From positions 2,170,001 through 2,234,000 of the forward strand of contig NZ_JAFBBO010000001.1 in NCBI RefSeq assembly GCF_016907235.1: a stretch of 64,000 bases of DNA, read 5' to 3'. Positions 49,131 through 58,199 of this stretch are shown one piece after another (the first letter of the stretch is position 1; each line of letters begins with the position of its first letter). The notes under the pieces are model-generated. The model saw only the letters and a list, made by a program, of their open reading frames with translations. It had not been told where the DNA came from and did no database searches. Both the position numbers and the translations under genes were made by a program. This DNA comes from Oerskovia jenensis (GTDB taxonomy: Bacteria > Actinomycetota > Actinomycetes > Actinomycetales > Cellulomonadaceae).

Positions 49131-49826
49131 TCAGCGGACCGCCCGCTCGGCGCGCTCCCGCACCTCGGCCGACAGCCGGACCTCACCCTCGGCCTCGGCC
49201 GCGAGCAGGCGCTGCGAGACCTCGACCGTCGTGCCCGCGACGCGCGCCCCGAACCAGTCCGCGACGCTCACGCCGTGCGAGGGCCGGTACGCGACCTCGA
49301 CCGCGTCCCCGGCCCGCACCTCGCCCGGGGTCACGACCCGCAGGTACGCGCCCGTGCGGTTCGCGTCGGTGAACCGCTTGACCCAGCGGTCCTCGCCGAG
49401 CCGCCGCGCGAACGTCGAGCACGGCGTGCGCGGGTGCGTGACCTCCAGGACCGCGGACCCCACCTGCCAGCGCTCGCCGATCAGAGCCCCGCTCGCCGCG
49501 ACGCCGCGCGTGCGGAAGTTCTCCCCGAACAGCCCGGGCGTGACCTCGTAGCCGAGCTCGGCCGCCCAGTGGTCGGCGTCCTCCTGCGAGTACGCGTACA
49601 CGGCCTGCTCCTCGCCGCCGTGGTGCGCGCGGTCGGCCTGCACGTCGGCGTACAACCCCAGCGGGCGGACCTTGACGGGTCCCTCGACGGGCCGCTTGTC
49701 GATCGCGGTCACGCCGACGGCGCCCGCGTCGGGCAGCAGGACGTGCACGCGGCACACCGCGAGGAGCTCACCGGTCGCGCCGAGCGGCGCACCGGGACGG
49801 GCAGGGGCCGGGGTCGAGAAGGTCAT
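49131..49826 (-). CDS. MOSC-domain protein (YiiM-like)
   Basis: 231 aa from ATG 49826 (GGGAG upstream). MOSC features include AIDKRPVEGPVKVRPLGLYADVQAD, VYAYSQEDADHWAAELG, PGLFGENFRTRG, and the Cys of TPCSTFARRLGEDRW. MOSC proteins handle a sulfur atom for molybdenum or reduce N-hydroxylated compounds (YiiM). The conserved Cys is kept. Cytoplasmic. Stand-alone gene; divergent from the amino-acid permease. Confidence 0.9.
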   Translation of the reverse strand: MTFSTPAPARPGAPLGATGELLAVCRVHVLLPDAGAVGVTAIDKRPVEGPVKVRPLGLYADVQADRAHHGGEEQAVYAYSQEDADHWAAELGYEVTPGLFGENFRTRGVAASGALIGERWQVGSAVLEVTHPRTPCSTFARRLGEDRWVKRFTDANRTGAYLRVVTPGEVRAGDAVEVAYRPSHGVSVADWFGARVAGTTVEVSQRLLAAEAEGEVRLSAEVRERAERAVR

Positions 49827-50056
49827 CGGAGGATTCTCCCAGGTCGTGCCGCCGCTCCGGCCCGACGGCGGCGCACCGGCACGTCCGTCCCGTCGGCCTG
49901 CGCGGGGGGAGGGTCGCCCCGGCTCGGCCGTCCTCGGTCGGCATGGGCGTCGCCCTCCCCGGGACGGCCCCCGGGGTGACCACGACGTGCGGAGGCGGGC
50001 TGCGCCGTCGGGCACTCCACCGCGCGTGATGGCGACCCGCCGGATAGACTGGAGCG

Positions 50057-51610
50057 ATGGCCACAGGTGTTCTACGACTCAAGTCCGTCGAGGAGTCCCT
50101 CGCAGCCTTCGAGGACCCCGAACGGTCGCTCAAGCGGGACCTCAACGCCTGGGACCTCGCGGTCATGGGGGTCGCGGTCGCGGTCGGGGCGGGCATCTTC
50201 TCGGTCGGCGCGACGGCCGCCGCGAACTTCGCCGGGCCGTCGGTCATCATCTCGTTCGTCATCGCCTCGATCGTGTGCGCGCTCGCGGTCATGTGCTACG
50301 CCGAGTTCGCCTCGGCGCTGCCCATCGCGGGCTCGGCCTACACGTTCTCCTACGCGACCATGGGCGAGCTCGTCGCGTGGATCATCGGCTGGGACCTCAT
50401 CCTGGAGATGCTGCTCGCGGCGTCGGTGATCGCGAAGTTCTGGGGCATCTACCTCGCGGACGCGTTCTCGCTGTTCGGGGTGGACCTGCCGCTGACCATC
50501 CCGATCGGTCCCGTGGACCTCGAGTGGGGGCCCGTGTTCATCGTCGCGGTCTTCACGACGCTCCTCGCGATCGGGACCAAGCTCAGCAGCCGCATCAACA
50601 GCGTGTTCACGATCATCAAGGTCGCGATCACGCTGTTCGTGATCGTCGTCGGCTTCTTCTACGTCAAGGCCGAGAACTACACGCCGTTCATCCCGCCGTC
50701 GCAGCCAGCGCCCGAGAAGTCGGCGCTCGAGCAGCCCCTGTTCGGCTTCCTCACGGGCCTCGAGCCCACGACGTACGGCGTCATGGGCCTGCTCGCGGGA
50801 GCGGCGCTCGTGTTCTTCGCGTTCATCGGGTTCGACGTGGTCGCGACCACCGCCGAGGAGGCCAAGGACCCGCAGAAGACCATCCCCAAGGGCATCCTGA
50901 GCGGCCTCGCGGTCGTCACGGTCCTCTACATCCTGGTGACGCTCGTCGTCACGGGCATGGTCTCCTACACCGACCTCGCGGCCTCCGACGACCCGTCGCT
51001 CACCACGGCCTTCATCCTGGTGGGCGCGGACTGGGCCGGGCGCGTCATCTCGGTCGGCATCCTCATCGGGCTGACGACCGTCATCATGGTGCTCCTCCTG
51101 GGCCTCACGCGCGTCATGTTCTCGATGAGCCGCGACGGACTGCTGCCGCGCGGCGTCTCCAAGACCTCGCACCGCTTCCACACCCCGGTCCGCCTCCAGG
51201 TGGGCGCGGGCATCGTGGTCGCGCTCATCGCGGGGCTCGCGCAGGTCGAGCTGCTCGAGGAGATGATCAACATCGGGACGCTGTCGGCGTTCGTGCTCGT
51301 GAGCTTCGGCATCCCGATCCTGCGCCGCTCGCGCCCCGACATCGAGCGCGGGTTCCGCGTCCCCTGGTCGCCCGTGCTGCCCATCTTCTCGGGCGTCGCG
51401 TGCCTGTGGCTCATGACGAACCTGACGACGCTCACCTGGCTGCGGTTCCTCGTGTGGGTCGTGATCGGGCTCGTGATCTACGCGTCGTTCGGGTACCGGC
51501 ACAGCCTGCTCTCGAAGCGCAACGTGGCGGCGCGCGAGGCGGAGGCGGCCGCAGCGGCCGGCCCACCGGGTTCGCCGGGTTCCCCGGACGCCCCGGCCCC
51601 ACCGGCCTGA
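50057..51610 (+). CDS. APC-family amino acid permease
   Basis: 517 aa, twelve to fourteen helices. Substrate-site glycine motif GVAVAVGAGIFSVGA in TM1, PSVIISFVIASIVCALAVMCYAE, and a TM6-like FFAFIGFDVVATTAEEAKDPQKT: the cationic amino-acid transporter (CAT/YfnA) branch. The C-terminal tail is Pro/Gly/Ala-rich (GPPGSPGSPDAPAPPA). Imports amino acids across the cytoplasmic membrane. Promoter region carries a widely spaced pair of CCCGACGGCG half sites (49860 and 50001). Confidence 0.92.
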   Translation: MATGVLRLKSVEESLAAFEDPERSLKRDLNAWDLAVMGVAVAVGAGIFSVGATAAANFAGPSVIISFVIASIVCALAVMCYAEFASALPIAGSAYTFSYATMGELVAWIIGWDLILEMLLAASVIAKFWGIYLADAFSLFGVDLPLTIPIGPVDLEWGPVFIVAVFTTLLAIGTKLSSRINSVFTIIKVAITLFVIVVGFFYVKAENYTPFIPPSQPAPEKSALEQPLFGFLTGLEPTTYGVMGLLAGAALVFFAFIGFDVVATTAEEAKDPQKTIPKGILSGLAVVTVLYILVTLVVTGMVSYTDLAASDDPSLTTAFILVGADWAGRVISVGILIGLTTVIMVLLLGLTRVMFSMSRDGLLPRGVSKTSHRFHTPVRLQVGAGIVVALIAGLAQVELLEEMINIGTLSAFVLVSFGIPILRRSRPDIERGFRVPWSPVLPIFSGVACLWLMTNLTTLTWLRFLVWVVIGLVIYASFGYRHSLLSKRNVAAREAEAAAAAGPPGSPGSPDAPAPPA

Positions 51611-51630
51611 CCTCGCCGCCGGGCGCAGCC

Positions 51631-51702
51631 GCCGAGGTAGAGGGTTCCCGTCGAGGTAGAGGGCCCGAACCCTCTACCTCGACGGTCGGCCTCTACCTCG
51701 GC
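51631..51702. repeat. Nested double palindrome between convergent genes
   Basis: Outer arms 51631-51642 (GCCGAGGTAGAG) pair with 51691-51702. Inner arms 51652-51663 (CGAGGTAGAGGG) pair with 51670-51681. The same 10-base unit appears four times, so the DNA could form one long or two short hairpins. Confidence 0.78.
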
Positions 51703-51723
51703 GACCTCGGTCTCACGGGCGGG

Positions 51724-53457
51724 TCAGCAGGTGAGCGCCGCGTAGTCGAGCGTGTACGACTCCTGCGACCCCGTGTCGTCCCACGCCCTGACGGTCACGC
51801 TGCCCGCGGCGAGCGCACCGGACCGGGTGTTGAACTTCTGCTGCGCGATCTTGCCCGGGTTGACGTGGTTGAACGTCTTCTCCCCGAACGGCGTCGTGAT
51901 GCGCACGTCGAGCGGGCGGTCCTCGCCGTTGGTCGTGACGACCGAGAGCTGGACGACGTCGCCCGTGCACCGCGCCGTCGCGGCGAGGTCGGTCAGCTCC
52001 GGATCGACGGGCGAGACCACGCCGTTGATCGCCGACGTGTCCGCCGCGAGCGACGCCGTGGCGTGTGCGATCGCCTTGGACGTGATGTCGAGCGCGACGG
52101 GGTCGATGTTGGCGATGTCGTCGTTCACCGAGTGGTAGTTGGGGTCCTGCCAGATCCCCGCGGTGCCGCCGAACAGCGCGACCTCGGCCTCGGTCTTGAC
52201 GTCGTCGGCGCCCGTGAACAGACCCGACGCCGGGACGCCGTTCGCGATGAACGCCTGGTAGTCCGAGCGGCCCGAGAACTCCGAGTCGACCCACGCCTGC
52301 CCGATCGAGTCGAAGTAGTCCGTGAAGACGTCCTCGGTCTCGGGCGAGCCCGGCGGCACCTCGACCGGAGCCGGGTACGTCGACTCGTCGGCGTCGTAGA
52401 CCCCGATCACGTAGTTGGGTGAGCCCACCATGTCGAAGTTCAGGTACGTCGCGATCTGGTCGAGCGCGGCCGGGTCGTTCGCGACGAGGTCGTCGACGTA
52501 GTGCGTCGACCCCAGCAGCCCCACCTCCTCGGCCCCCCACCAGGCGAAGCGCACCTGGTTGTCGAGCGGGCCGCCGTGCTCGGCGAGCTGGACCGCGGTC
52601 TCGAGGATCGCGGCCGAGCCCGACCCGTTGTCGTTGATGCCCGGCCCCTCGGGCACCCCGTCGAGGTGCGCACCGATCATGACGACGTTGTCCGACCGGC
52701 CCGTGCTCGTCTCCGCGATGACGTTGAACGTCTCGTGCTGGACGATCGAGGTCTGGAGCACGTAGGTCGCGCTCGTCTGCCCGCCCGCGACCCCCGCGAT
52801 GATGGCCTGCCCGTCGGCCTGCGTGATGCCGACCGTGGGCACCCACGCGTCGCTGGGCCCACCGAGCGTCGGGCTGATGGGGCCCGCCGTGTTGTTGTAG
52901 ATGATGACGGCCGCAGCCCCCGCGGCGGCAGCGTGCTCGACCTTGAGCGAGAAGTTGCAGGACCCTCGGCTGACCAGGGCGACACCGCCCGTGGCCGCGA
53001 CCCCGGCCCACGCGTCGGCCGTGCAGCCCTGCTTGAGGGCGTCGGCCGGCTGGACGACCGGTCCCGTGACACCTTCCGGCGGGGTGTCGGGCGCGAACTC
53101 CGCGGGGAAGACGCTCTGCGTGACCGCGACCCCGCCGGCCGTGAGCGACAGCTCGTCGGTGTTCTGGTCCTCGAAGGTGAAGTACTGGCGCACGGGCGTG
53201 TACCCGGCGTCGGTCAGGACCTGCTCGACGTACGCGGCGCTGGCCTCGTACCCCGGGGTCTCCAGCGCGCGGTTGCCGCCGTTGGCGTCCGCGATGGCCT
53301 GGAACTGCTCGAGGTGCTCCATGACGGCCGCGCCCGAGACGTGGTCCTCGAGCGGGGCAGGTGGTGCCGGCGGCGCGGCGGCGGCCGGCGGGACGAACAC
53401 CGCGGCGAGCCCCAGGCTCAGCGCGGCGACGGACGGGACGATCGGACGTGTTCTCAC
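51724..53457 (-). CDS. Secreted M28-family aminopeptidase with PA domain
   Basis: 577 aa from GTG 53457 (GGAGGAG just upstream). Signal peptide with VAALSLGLAAVFVPPAAAA. PA domain about 125-215 (GVALVSRGSCNFSLKVEHAAAAGAAAVIIYNN split). Peptidase domain with zinc ligands in MIGAHLDGVPEG, NDNGSGSAAILE, WWGAEEVGLLGS, NFDMVGSPN and YHSVNDDIANI. All ligands of an S. griseus-type leucine aminopeptidase are present. A C-terminal beta domain of about 90 aa with two Cys follows. It would release N-terminal residues from extracellular peptides. Confidence 0.94.
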   Translation of the reverse strand: MRTRPIVPSVAALSLGLAAVFVPPAAAAPPAPPAPLEDHVSGAAVMEHLEQFQAIADANGGNRALETPGYEASAAYVEQVLTDAGYTPVRQYFTFEDQNTDELSLTAGGVAVTQSVFPAEFAPDTPPEGVTGPVVQPADALKQGCTADAWAGVAATGGVALVSRGSCNFSLKVEHAAAAGAAAVIIYNNTAGPISPTLGGPSDAWVPTVGITQADGQAIIAGVAGGQTSATYVLQTSIVQHETFNVIAETSTGRSDNVVMIGAHLDGVPEGPGINDNGSGSAAILETAVQLAEHGGPLDNQVRFAWWGAEEVGLLGSTHYVDDLVANDPAALDQIATYLNFDMVGSPNYVIGVYDADESTYPAPVEVPPGSPETEDVFTDYFDSIGQAWVDSEFSGRSDYQAFIANGVPASGLFTGADDVKTEAEVALFGGTAGIWQDPNYHSVNDDIANIDPVALDITSKAIAHATASLAADTSAINGVVSPVDPELTDLAATARCTGDVVQLSVVTTNGEDRPLDVRITTPFGEKTFNHVNPGKIAQQKFNTRSGALAAGSVTVRAWDDTGSQESYTLDYAALTC

Positions 53458-53607
53458 ACTCGTTCTCCTCCACTGGTCTCCCAGCAGCAGACCGCACACT
53501 CGACGCGACGCTGCGGGGAGTTCGGTTGTCGCGAGCGTACGGGCAAGGTGCGAGACGCGACACAGGAACGGGAACCCGTCGAGGGCGACGGCGACACCCG
53601 CCCAGGA

Positions 53608-54117
53608 CTACGGGACCGTCCCGACCCCGTCCAGCGGGGTGATGAGCGCCCACCCCTCGCCGGACCCGGGGAGCTGGAACGACTCGGCGTCCTTGAGGTA
53701 CAGGCGCACCTCGCCGTCGACGTCGAGCGGGTCGCCCTCGGGGTACCCCTCGCCCGAGCACGTCGGGGGCGTCGAGACGACCTCCAGACGTTCGCCCGGC
53801 TCCGCATCTCCCTTCGCGACCGACCCGACGTCGACCGACCACACGTTCGCCTCGGCACCGAACATCGAGCGGGTCCCGGCCTGCTCGACGACGGTCGCGT
53901 CGACCACGAGCTCAGCCTGCTCGGTCCGGGCCGCGTCGTCCGGGAAGGACGCCCAGCTCACGCACGTCTCGCTCCCGGTCCCGGCCACGCAGGCAGCGAG
54001 CAGCAGGGTCAGCACCCCCGCCGCGGCCACCACGACCGGTGGTGCGACGACAGACCGCGGCGAGCGACGCCGTCGGGCCTGCCGTACCCCGGGACCTGCC
54101 TGAGCCTCATGCTCCAT
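53608..54117 (-). CDS. Secreted lipoprotein, unknown function
   Basis: 169 aa from ATG 54117. Basic start (RQARRRRSPRS), hydrophobic helix and lipobox LLAAC near residue 42-46. The exported part (about 125 aa) contains CVSWASFPDD, VVDATVVEQAGTRSMFG, PPTCSGEGYPEGDPL and VRLYLKDAESFQL: an OB-fold-like beta protein seen in other actinobacterial hypothetical lipoproteins. No clear ribosome site. Function unknown. Confidence 0.68.
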   Translation of the reverse strand: MEHEAQAGPGVRQARRRRSPRSVVAPPVVVAAAGVLTLLLAACVAGTGSETCVSWASFPDDAARTEQAELVVDATVVEQAGTRSMFGAEANVWSVDVGSVAKGDAEPGERLEVVSTPPTCSGEGYPEGDPLDVDGEVRLYLKDAESFQLPGSGEGWALITPLDGVGTVP

Positions 54118-54214
54118 GACCGGCAGTGTCCCCGATCCCCGGGGATCGCGCGAGGCCCCGTCTCGCGGGGTGTCGCGCCGCCCGCCCGCACCCCACCCCT
54201 GGCAGGGTGTGCGC

Positions 54215-54952
54215 ATGGATCCGGACTACTCCCTGGCGGTGCGTGCCGCGTGCGAGTTCATCGGCACGGCGATTCTCATCATCATCGGCAACGGCACGGT
54301 CGCGAACGTGCACCTCAAGGGGTCCAAGGGGTACGGCGGCGGCTGGAGCCTCATCGCGATGGGCTACGGGTTCGGCGTCATGATCCCGGCCCTGATGTTC
54401 GGCGGGATCAGCGGCAACCACATCAACCCGGCGTTCACGATCGGGCTCGCGACGTGGGGCCTGTTCCCGTGGGCCGACGTCGCGCCGTACGTCGTCGCGC
54501 AGATGCTGGGCGCCATCGCGGGGCAGCTCGCGATCGTCGCGACCCACAAGCCGTACTACGACCGCACCACGAACACCGACGACGTCCTCGCGACCTTCTC
54601 GACCGTCAACGCCGCGCACAGCCGCGTGAACGGGTTCGCGAACGAGCTGCTGGGCTCGGTCATCCTGTTCTCGTGCGCCCTGGCGATCGTCAACTCGCCC
54701 CTGACCACGACCGAGCCCGGGCTCGCGCACATGGCCCTCGGCTTCCTCGTGTGGGCGCTCGTCGCGGGGCTCGGCGGACCGACCGGCCCGGCGCTCAACC
54801 CGGCCCGTGACCTCGGACCGCGCATCGTGCACGCACTCCTGCCCCTCAAGCACAAGGGCCCCTCCGACTGGGGCTACGCGTGGGTGCCCGTCGTCGCGCC
54901 GCTGCTCGCGGGGCTCATCGGGGTGGGCTGCTGGAAGCTGCTGCTGGGCTGA
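54215..54952 (+). CDS. Aquaglyceroporin (MIP/GlpF family)
   Basis: 245 aa, six membrane helices plus two half helices. First NPA motif GNHINPAFTIG and second GPALNPARDLGPRI; Asp after the second NPAR marks glycerol-conducting members. Passes glycerol or other small neutral solutes. ATG 54215 follows GCAGGG. Not next to glycerol kinase here, so a physiological role in glycerol use is inferred from family only. Confidence 0.9.
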   Translation: MDPDYSLAVRAACEFIGTAILIIIGNGTVANVHLKGSKGYGGGWSLIAMGYGFGVMIPALMFGGISGNHINPAFTIGLATWGLFPWADVAPYVVAQMLGAIAGQLAIVATHKPYYDRTTNTDDVLATFSTVNAAHSRVNGFANELLGSVILFSCALAIVNSPLTTTEPGLAHMALGFLVWALVAGLGGPTGPALNPARDLGPRIVHALLPLKHKGPSDWGYAWVPVVAPLLAGLIGVGCWKLLLG

Positions 54953-55043
54953 GCCGTGCAGCGGCCCGACGGCGGAACGAGCGTCCCGCTGTCGCGTGAC
55001 CCTCGGCGGGCGCGTACGTCGCCCGCGGCCGGCGGGGCCGCGC

Positions 55044-55721
55044 TCAGAGGCCCGCGACCAGCTCCAGCACCGCGGCCAGCACCTCGCCGAACCCGCGCTC
55101 GGGCTGGAACACGAGCCATTCGAGGCCCGCGACGAGCGTGGCCCCGAACACCGACGCCGCGAGGAGCGACACGTCGTCCCCGGGCCGTTCCTCGCGCAGC
55201 GCGGCCGCGTAGAACTCGATGACGCGCGCACGGATGTGCCCGACCGTCTCCTGCCACTCGCGCCCGACCCGGAAGACCTCGGCCGCGAGGAGCTTGGCGA
55301 AGTCGGGGTGGGCGCGGATCTGCTCGAGGAGCGACGCGATGAGCGCGGCGAGCGCCTCCTTGCCCTGCAGGCCCCCGCGGGCCTCGGAGAGCGTGAGGGT
55401 GAGGCGTTCGAGCCCGCCCGTGAGCGCGGCCTCGAACACGTCCGACTTGGACCCGAAGTTGTAGTAGACGCTGCCCTTGGCCACGCCCGCGGCGGCCGCG
55501 ATGTCCTCGACGGACGTGGCCGTGAAGCCCTGGTCGGCGATGAGGCTCACGGCCGCGTCGATGATCTGCTGCCGGGTCCCGGCACGGCGGGCCGCGAAGG
55601 CCTGCTCGCGCCGGGTCCCGGCCGGTTCGCCCGGGGTCGCGGGCTCACCGGTGACACCCGGCTCAAGGGGCCCGACGGCGCCCGGTCCGTCCGCCGTCGG
55701 GTCCACCTTGGTCGTCGTCAT
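55044..55721 (-). CDS. TetR-family repressor of the YhgE export module
   Basis: 225 aa. The first 45 residues are a Gly/Pro/Thr-rich extension that contains an in-frame CCCGACGGCG palindrome (TADGPGAVGP). The helix-turn-helix follows: QQIIDAAVSLIADQGFTATSVEDIAAAAGVAKGSVYYNFGSKSDVF (split at 20). The rest is a helical ligand domain. Third gene of a unit with a YhgE/Pip protein and an ABC-like ATPase, whose promoter has the TetR palindrome ACTGACCGGTCAGT, so it is the likely self-regulator. Ligand unknown. Confidence 0.9.
   Translation of the reverse strand: MTTTKVDPTADGPGAVGPLEPGVTGEPATPGEPAGTRREQAFAARRAGTRQQIIDAAVSLIADQGFTATSVEDIAAAAGVAKGSVYYNFGSKSDVFEAALTGGLERLTLTLSEARGGLQGKEALAALIASLLEQIRAHPDFAKLLAAEVFRVGREWQETVGHIRARVIEFYAAALREERPGDDVSLLAASVFGATLVAGLEWLVFQPERGFGEVLAAVLELVAGL
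55671..55701. repeat. CCCGACGGCG palindrome inside the TetR gene extension
   Basis: 10-bp perfect arms (55671-55680 and 55692-55701), translated within the N-terminal tail before the DNA-binding domain. Confidence 0.72.
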
Positions 55722-55795
55722 CGTTCGTCCAGCCTCTTCGTCGTGGTGCGTGGTGCGTGGTCGTGCGGTCGCCGTGGGCTCCTGCGGGGCCGGCG

Positions 55796-58114
55796 TCAGA
55801 TCTCGAGCGCGGGGTGCAGGCGGTCGAGGGTCCAGGTGCGCATGCGACCCGCCCGCCAGGCGCTGATCGCCAGCGACGCTAGCAGCAGCACGCCGAGGTA
55901 GACCACCGCGAACCAGAGCCGTCCGTCGACACCTCCCGTGATGGTCTGGCGCAGCCCGTCGACCGCGTAGCTCATGGGCAGCAGCGGGTGGATGGCCTGG
56001 AAGAACGCGGGCGTGGTCTGCACGGGGTAGGTGCCGCCCGAGGACGCGAGCTGGAGCATGAGCAGCGCCAGGATCGCGACCTTGCCCGCGGCCGGGCCGA
56101 GCAGCGCCATGAGGGCCTGCTGGAGCGCGAGGAACGTCGCGGCGACGAGCGTCGTGAACGCGAGCGTCCCGAGCGCGTGGGTCATGTCGAGGCCCACGCC
56201 CCAGTGGATGACCGCGAGCATCACGGCGACCTGCGCGAACCCGATGCACAGCGCGGGCAGGAACCCGGCGAGCGTGGTCCGCAGGCCCGAGGCGGGCGTC
56301 GCGAGGGCCCGCGAGGGCAGCGGGCGCATGAGCAGCCAGGTGATGAGCGCGCCCACGAACAGGGCGAGCGGGATGAAGAACGGCGCGAACCCCTCGCCGA
56401 AGCCCTCGGCCTCGGCGAGGTCGTGGTCGGCGACGGTCACGGGGGCCGCGATGACGTCGGCGCGCTGCTCGCGCAGGGCGGTGCCGTCGTCGGGGATGGC
56501 CTCGGACCCTTCGGCGAGCTTGTCGGTCAGGGTCTGCGCACCGTCGGTGAGCTGCGCCCCGCCGTCGGCGACCTGGGTGGCGCCGTCGGCCAGCGTGCTG
56601 GTGCCGTCGGCGAGCGCCCCGGCGCCGGCCGCGGCGGACTGCGCACCCGTCGCGAGCTGCTGGGCGCCCGAGTAGAGGGACGAGGTGCCGGCGGCGAGCG
56701 TGCCCGCTCCCGACGCGAGCGAGGCGTTCCCGGCCGCGAGGTCGGAGGCACCGCCGCGCAGGGTCGTGAGGCCGTCGCTCAGGTTCGCGGCCCCGGCGGC
56801 CACGCCGTCGACGCCGTCGCGGACGGTCTGCGTGCCCGAGCCCGGGTGGAGCTGCGCGTCGATCTGCGCGGCCCCGGCAGAGGCCGTCTTGAGGCCGGTC
56901 GAGAGGGCGGGCAGCCCGGCCGCGACCTGCTTCGAGCCGTCGGCGAGGGCCTGGAGCCCGGCCGCGCTCTGGGCGAGCTCGGCGTCCGAGGGGAGCTGGC
57001 CGAGGGCCTGCTGGTTCGCGGCCGCGAGCGCCTGCGCCCGGGGGTCGGCCGAGGCGCCGAGCGTCGCGGCGTTCTGCTGGAGCAGCGCGCGGAGCGTGGG
57101 GACACTGCCGGTGAGCGAGGTGACCTGTCCTTGGACCTGCGCGACGCCGTCGGACACCTGCTGGGCGCCCGCGGCGGCCTTGTCGGCCCCTGCCACGAGG
57201 CCGTCTGGGGCCGTGAAGCCCGCGACGAGCTTCTGCGAGCCGTCGGCGAGCTGGACCAGGCCCGACTGCGTCGTGGCCGCACCGGCCGCGAGGGCCGAGG
57301 CGCCGTCGGCCGCGGACGAGGCGCCCGCGGCGAGCTTCGAGGCGCCCGCGCTCGCGGAGGACGCGCCGTCCGACAGCGCACCCGCACCGGTCGCGAGCTG
57401 CCCGGCACCGGTCACGGCGGATCCCGCACCGTCGGCGAGCCGGTCGATCCCCGACGCGAGCGTGCCCGCGCCGTCGGCGGCGGACGTCGCGCCGTCGGCG
57501 ACCTGCGTCGCGCCGTCGGTGAGCTGACCGCTCGCGGCGGTGAGCGTGAGCGCGCCGTCGGAGGCCTGCGCGAACCCGTCGCGTGCGCTGCCGAGGCCCA
57601 CGAGGACCTTGTCGACGGCCTGCGCACCGATCTCCTCGCGCACCGCCCCCTGGACCTGCGTCATGGCGCTGCGGCCCAGGGTCGTCGCGAGGAACGAGTT
57701 CGCGTCGTTGTACGTGACCATGAGCTGCGCGGACTGCGGGTCGTCGCCCGCGGCGCTCGCGATGCCCTCGGAGAAGCCCTCGGGGATGATCAGCGCGAAG
57801 TAGTAGGTGCCGTCCCTGACGCCCTTCTCGGCCTCGGCCGCGTCGACGCGCGCCCACTCGAGGTCGCCCGAGTCGACGAGCGTGGACGTGACCTCCTCCC
57901 CTGCGTCCAGGCGTTCACCGTCGACCTCGGTGCCGGTGTCGGCGTTGACGATCGCCACGGGCAGCTTGTCGAGGTTGCCGGTCGGGTCCCAGAAGGCCCA
58001 GAGGTACATGGCCCCGTAGAGCAGGGGCACGAAGATCATCGCGCCCACGGCGAGCTTGGGCAGGAGGCCGCGGCGGAAGCGCCGCAGCTCCGTACCGGTG
58101 GAGGTCCAGGACAT
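55796..58114 (-). CDS. YhgE/Pip-family large membrane protein
   Basis: 772 aa from ATG 58114. One N-terminal helix (about 18-40), the YhgE domain with LPVAIVNADTG and IPEGFSEGI, and then about 330 residues of short repeats rich in DGA, ASG and LADG (pseudo-heptads, about 190-500). Five to six C-terminal helices follow, including LFVGALITWLLMRP and MLQLASSGGTYPV. Related proteins are phage-infection protein Pip and components of type VII or antigen export. With its ATPase and TetR neighbours it probably exports a lipophilic or cell-wall compound. Repeat number may vary between strains. Confidence 0.9.
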   Translation of the reverse strand: MSWTSTGTELRRFRRGLLPKLAVGAMIFVPLLYGAMYLWAFWDPTGNLDKLPVAIVNADTGTEVDGERLDAGEEVTSTLVDSGDLEWARVDAAEAEKGVRDGTYYFALIIPEGFSEGIASAAGDDPQSAQLMVTYNDANSFLATTLGRSAMTQVQGAVREEIGAQAVDKVLVGLGSARDGFAQASDGALTLTAASGQLTDGATQVADGATSAADGAGTLASGIDRLADGAGSAVTGAGQLATGAGALSDGASSASAGASKLAAGASSAADGASALAAGAATTQSGLVQLADGSQKLVAGFTAPDGLVAGADKAAAGAQQVSDGVAQVQGQVTSLTGSVPTLRALLQQNAATLGASADPRAQALAAANQQALGQLPSDAELAQSAAGLQALADGSKQVAAGLPALSTGLKTASAGAAQIDAQLHPGSGTQTVRDGVDGVAAGAANLSDGLTTLRGGASDLAAGNASLASGAGTLAAGTSSLYSGAQQLATGAQSAAAGAGALADGTSTLADGATQVADGGAQLTDGAQTLTDKLAEGSEAIPDDGTALREQRADVIAAPVTVADHDLAEAEGFGEGFAPFFIPLALFVGALITWLLMRPLPSRALATPASGLRTTLAGFLPALCIGFAQVAVMLAVIHWGVGLDMTHALGTLAFTTLVAATFLALQQALMALLGPAAGKVAILALLMLQLASSGGTYPVQTTPAFFQAIHPLLPMSYAVDGLRQTITGGVDGRLWFAVVYLGVLLLASLAISAWRAGRMRTWTLDRLHPALEI

Positions 58115-58199
58115 CACGAGAGGTGTTTTCCGTTCTGTTCGTGCGAAGGATGAGGCCCGACGGCGGAGCGTGGGCGGGGAGGTGCGAGTCGCCGGAGGG

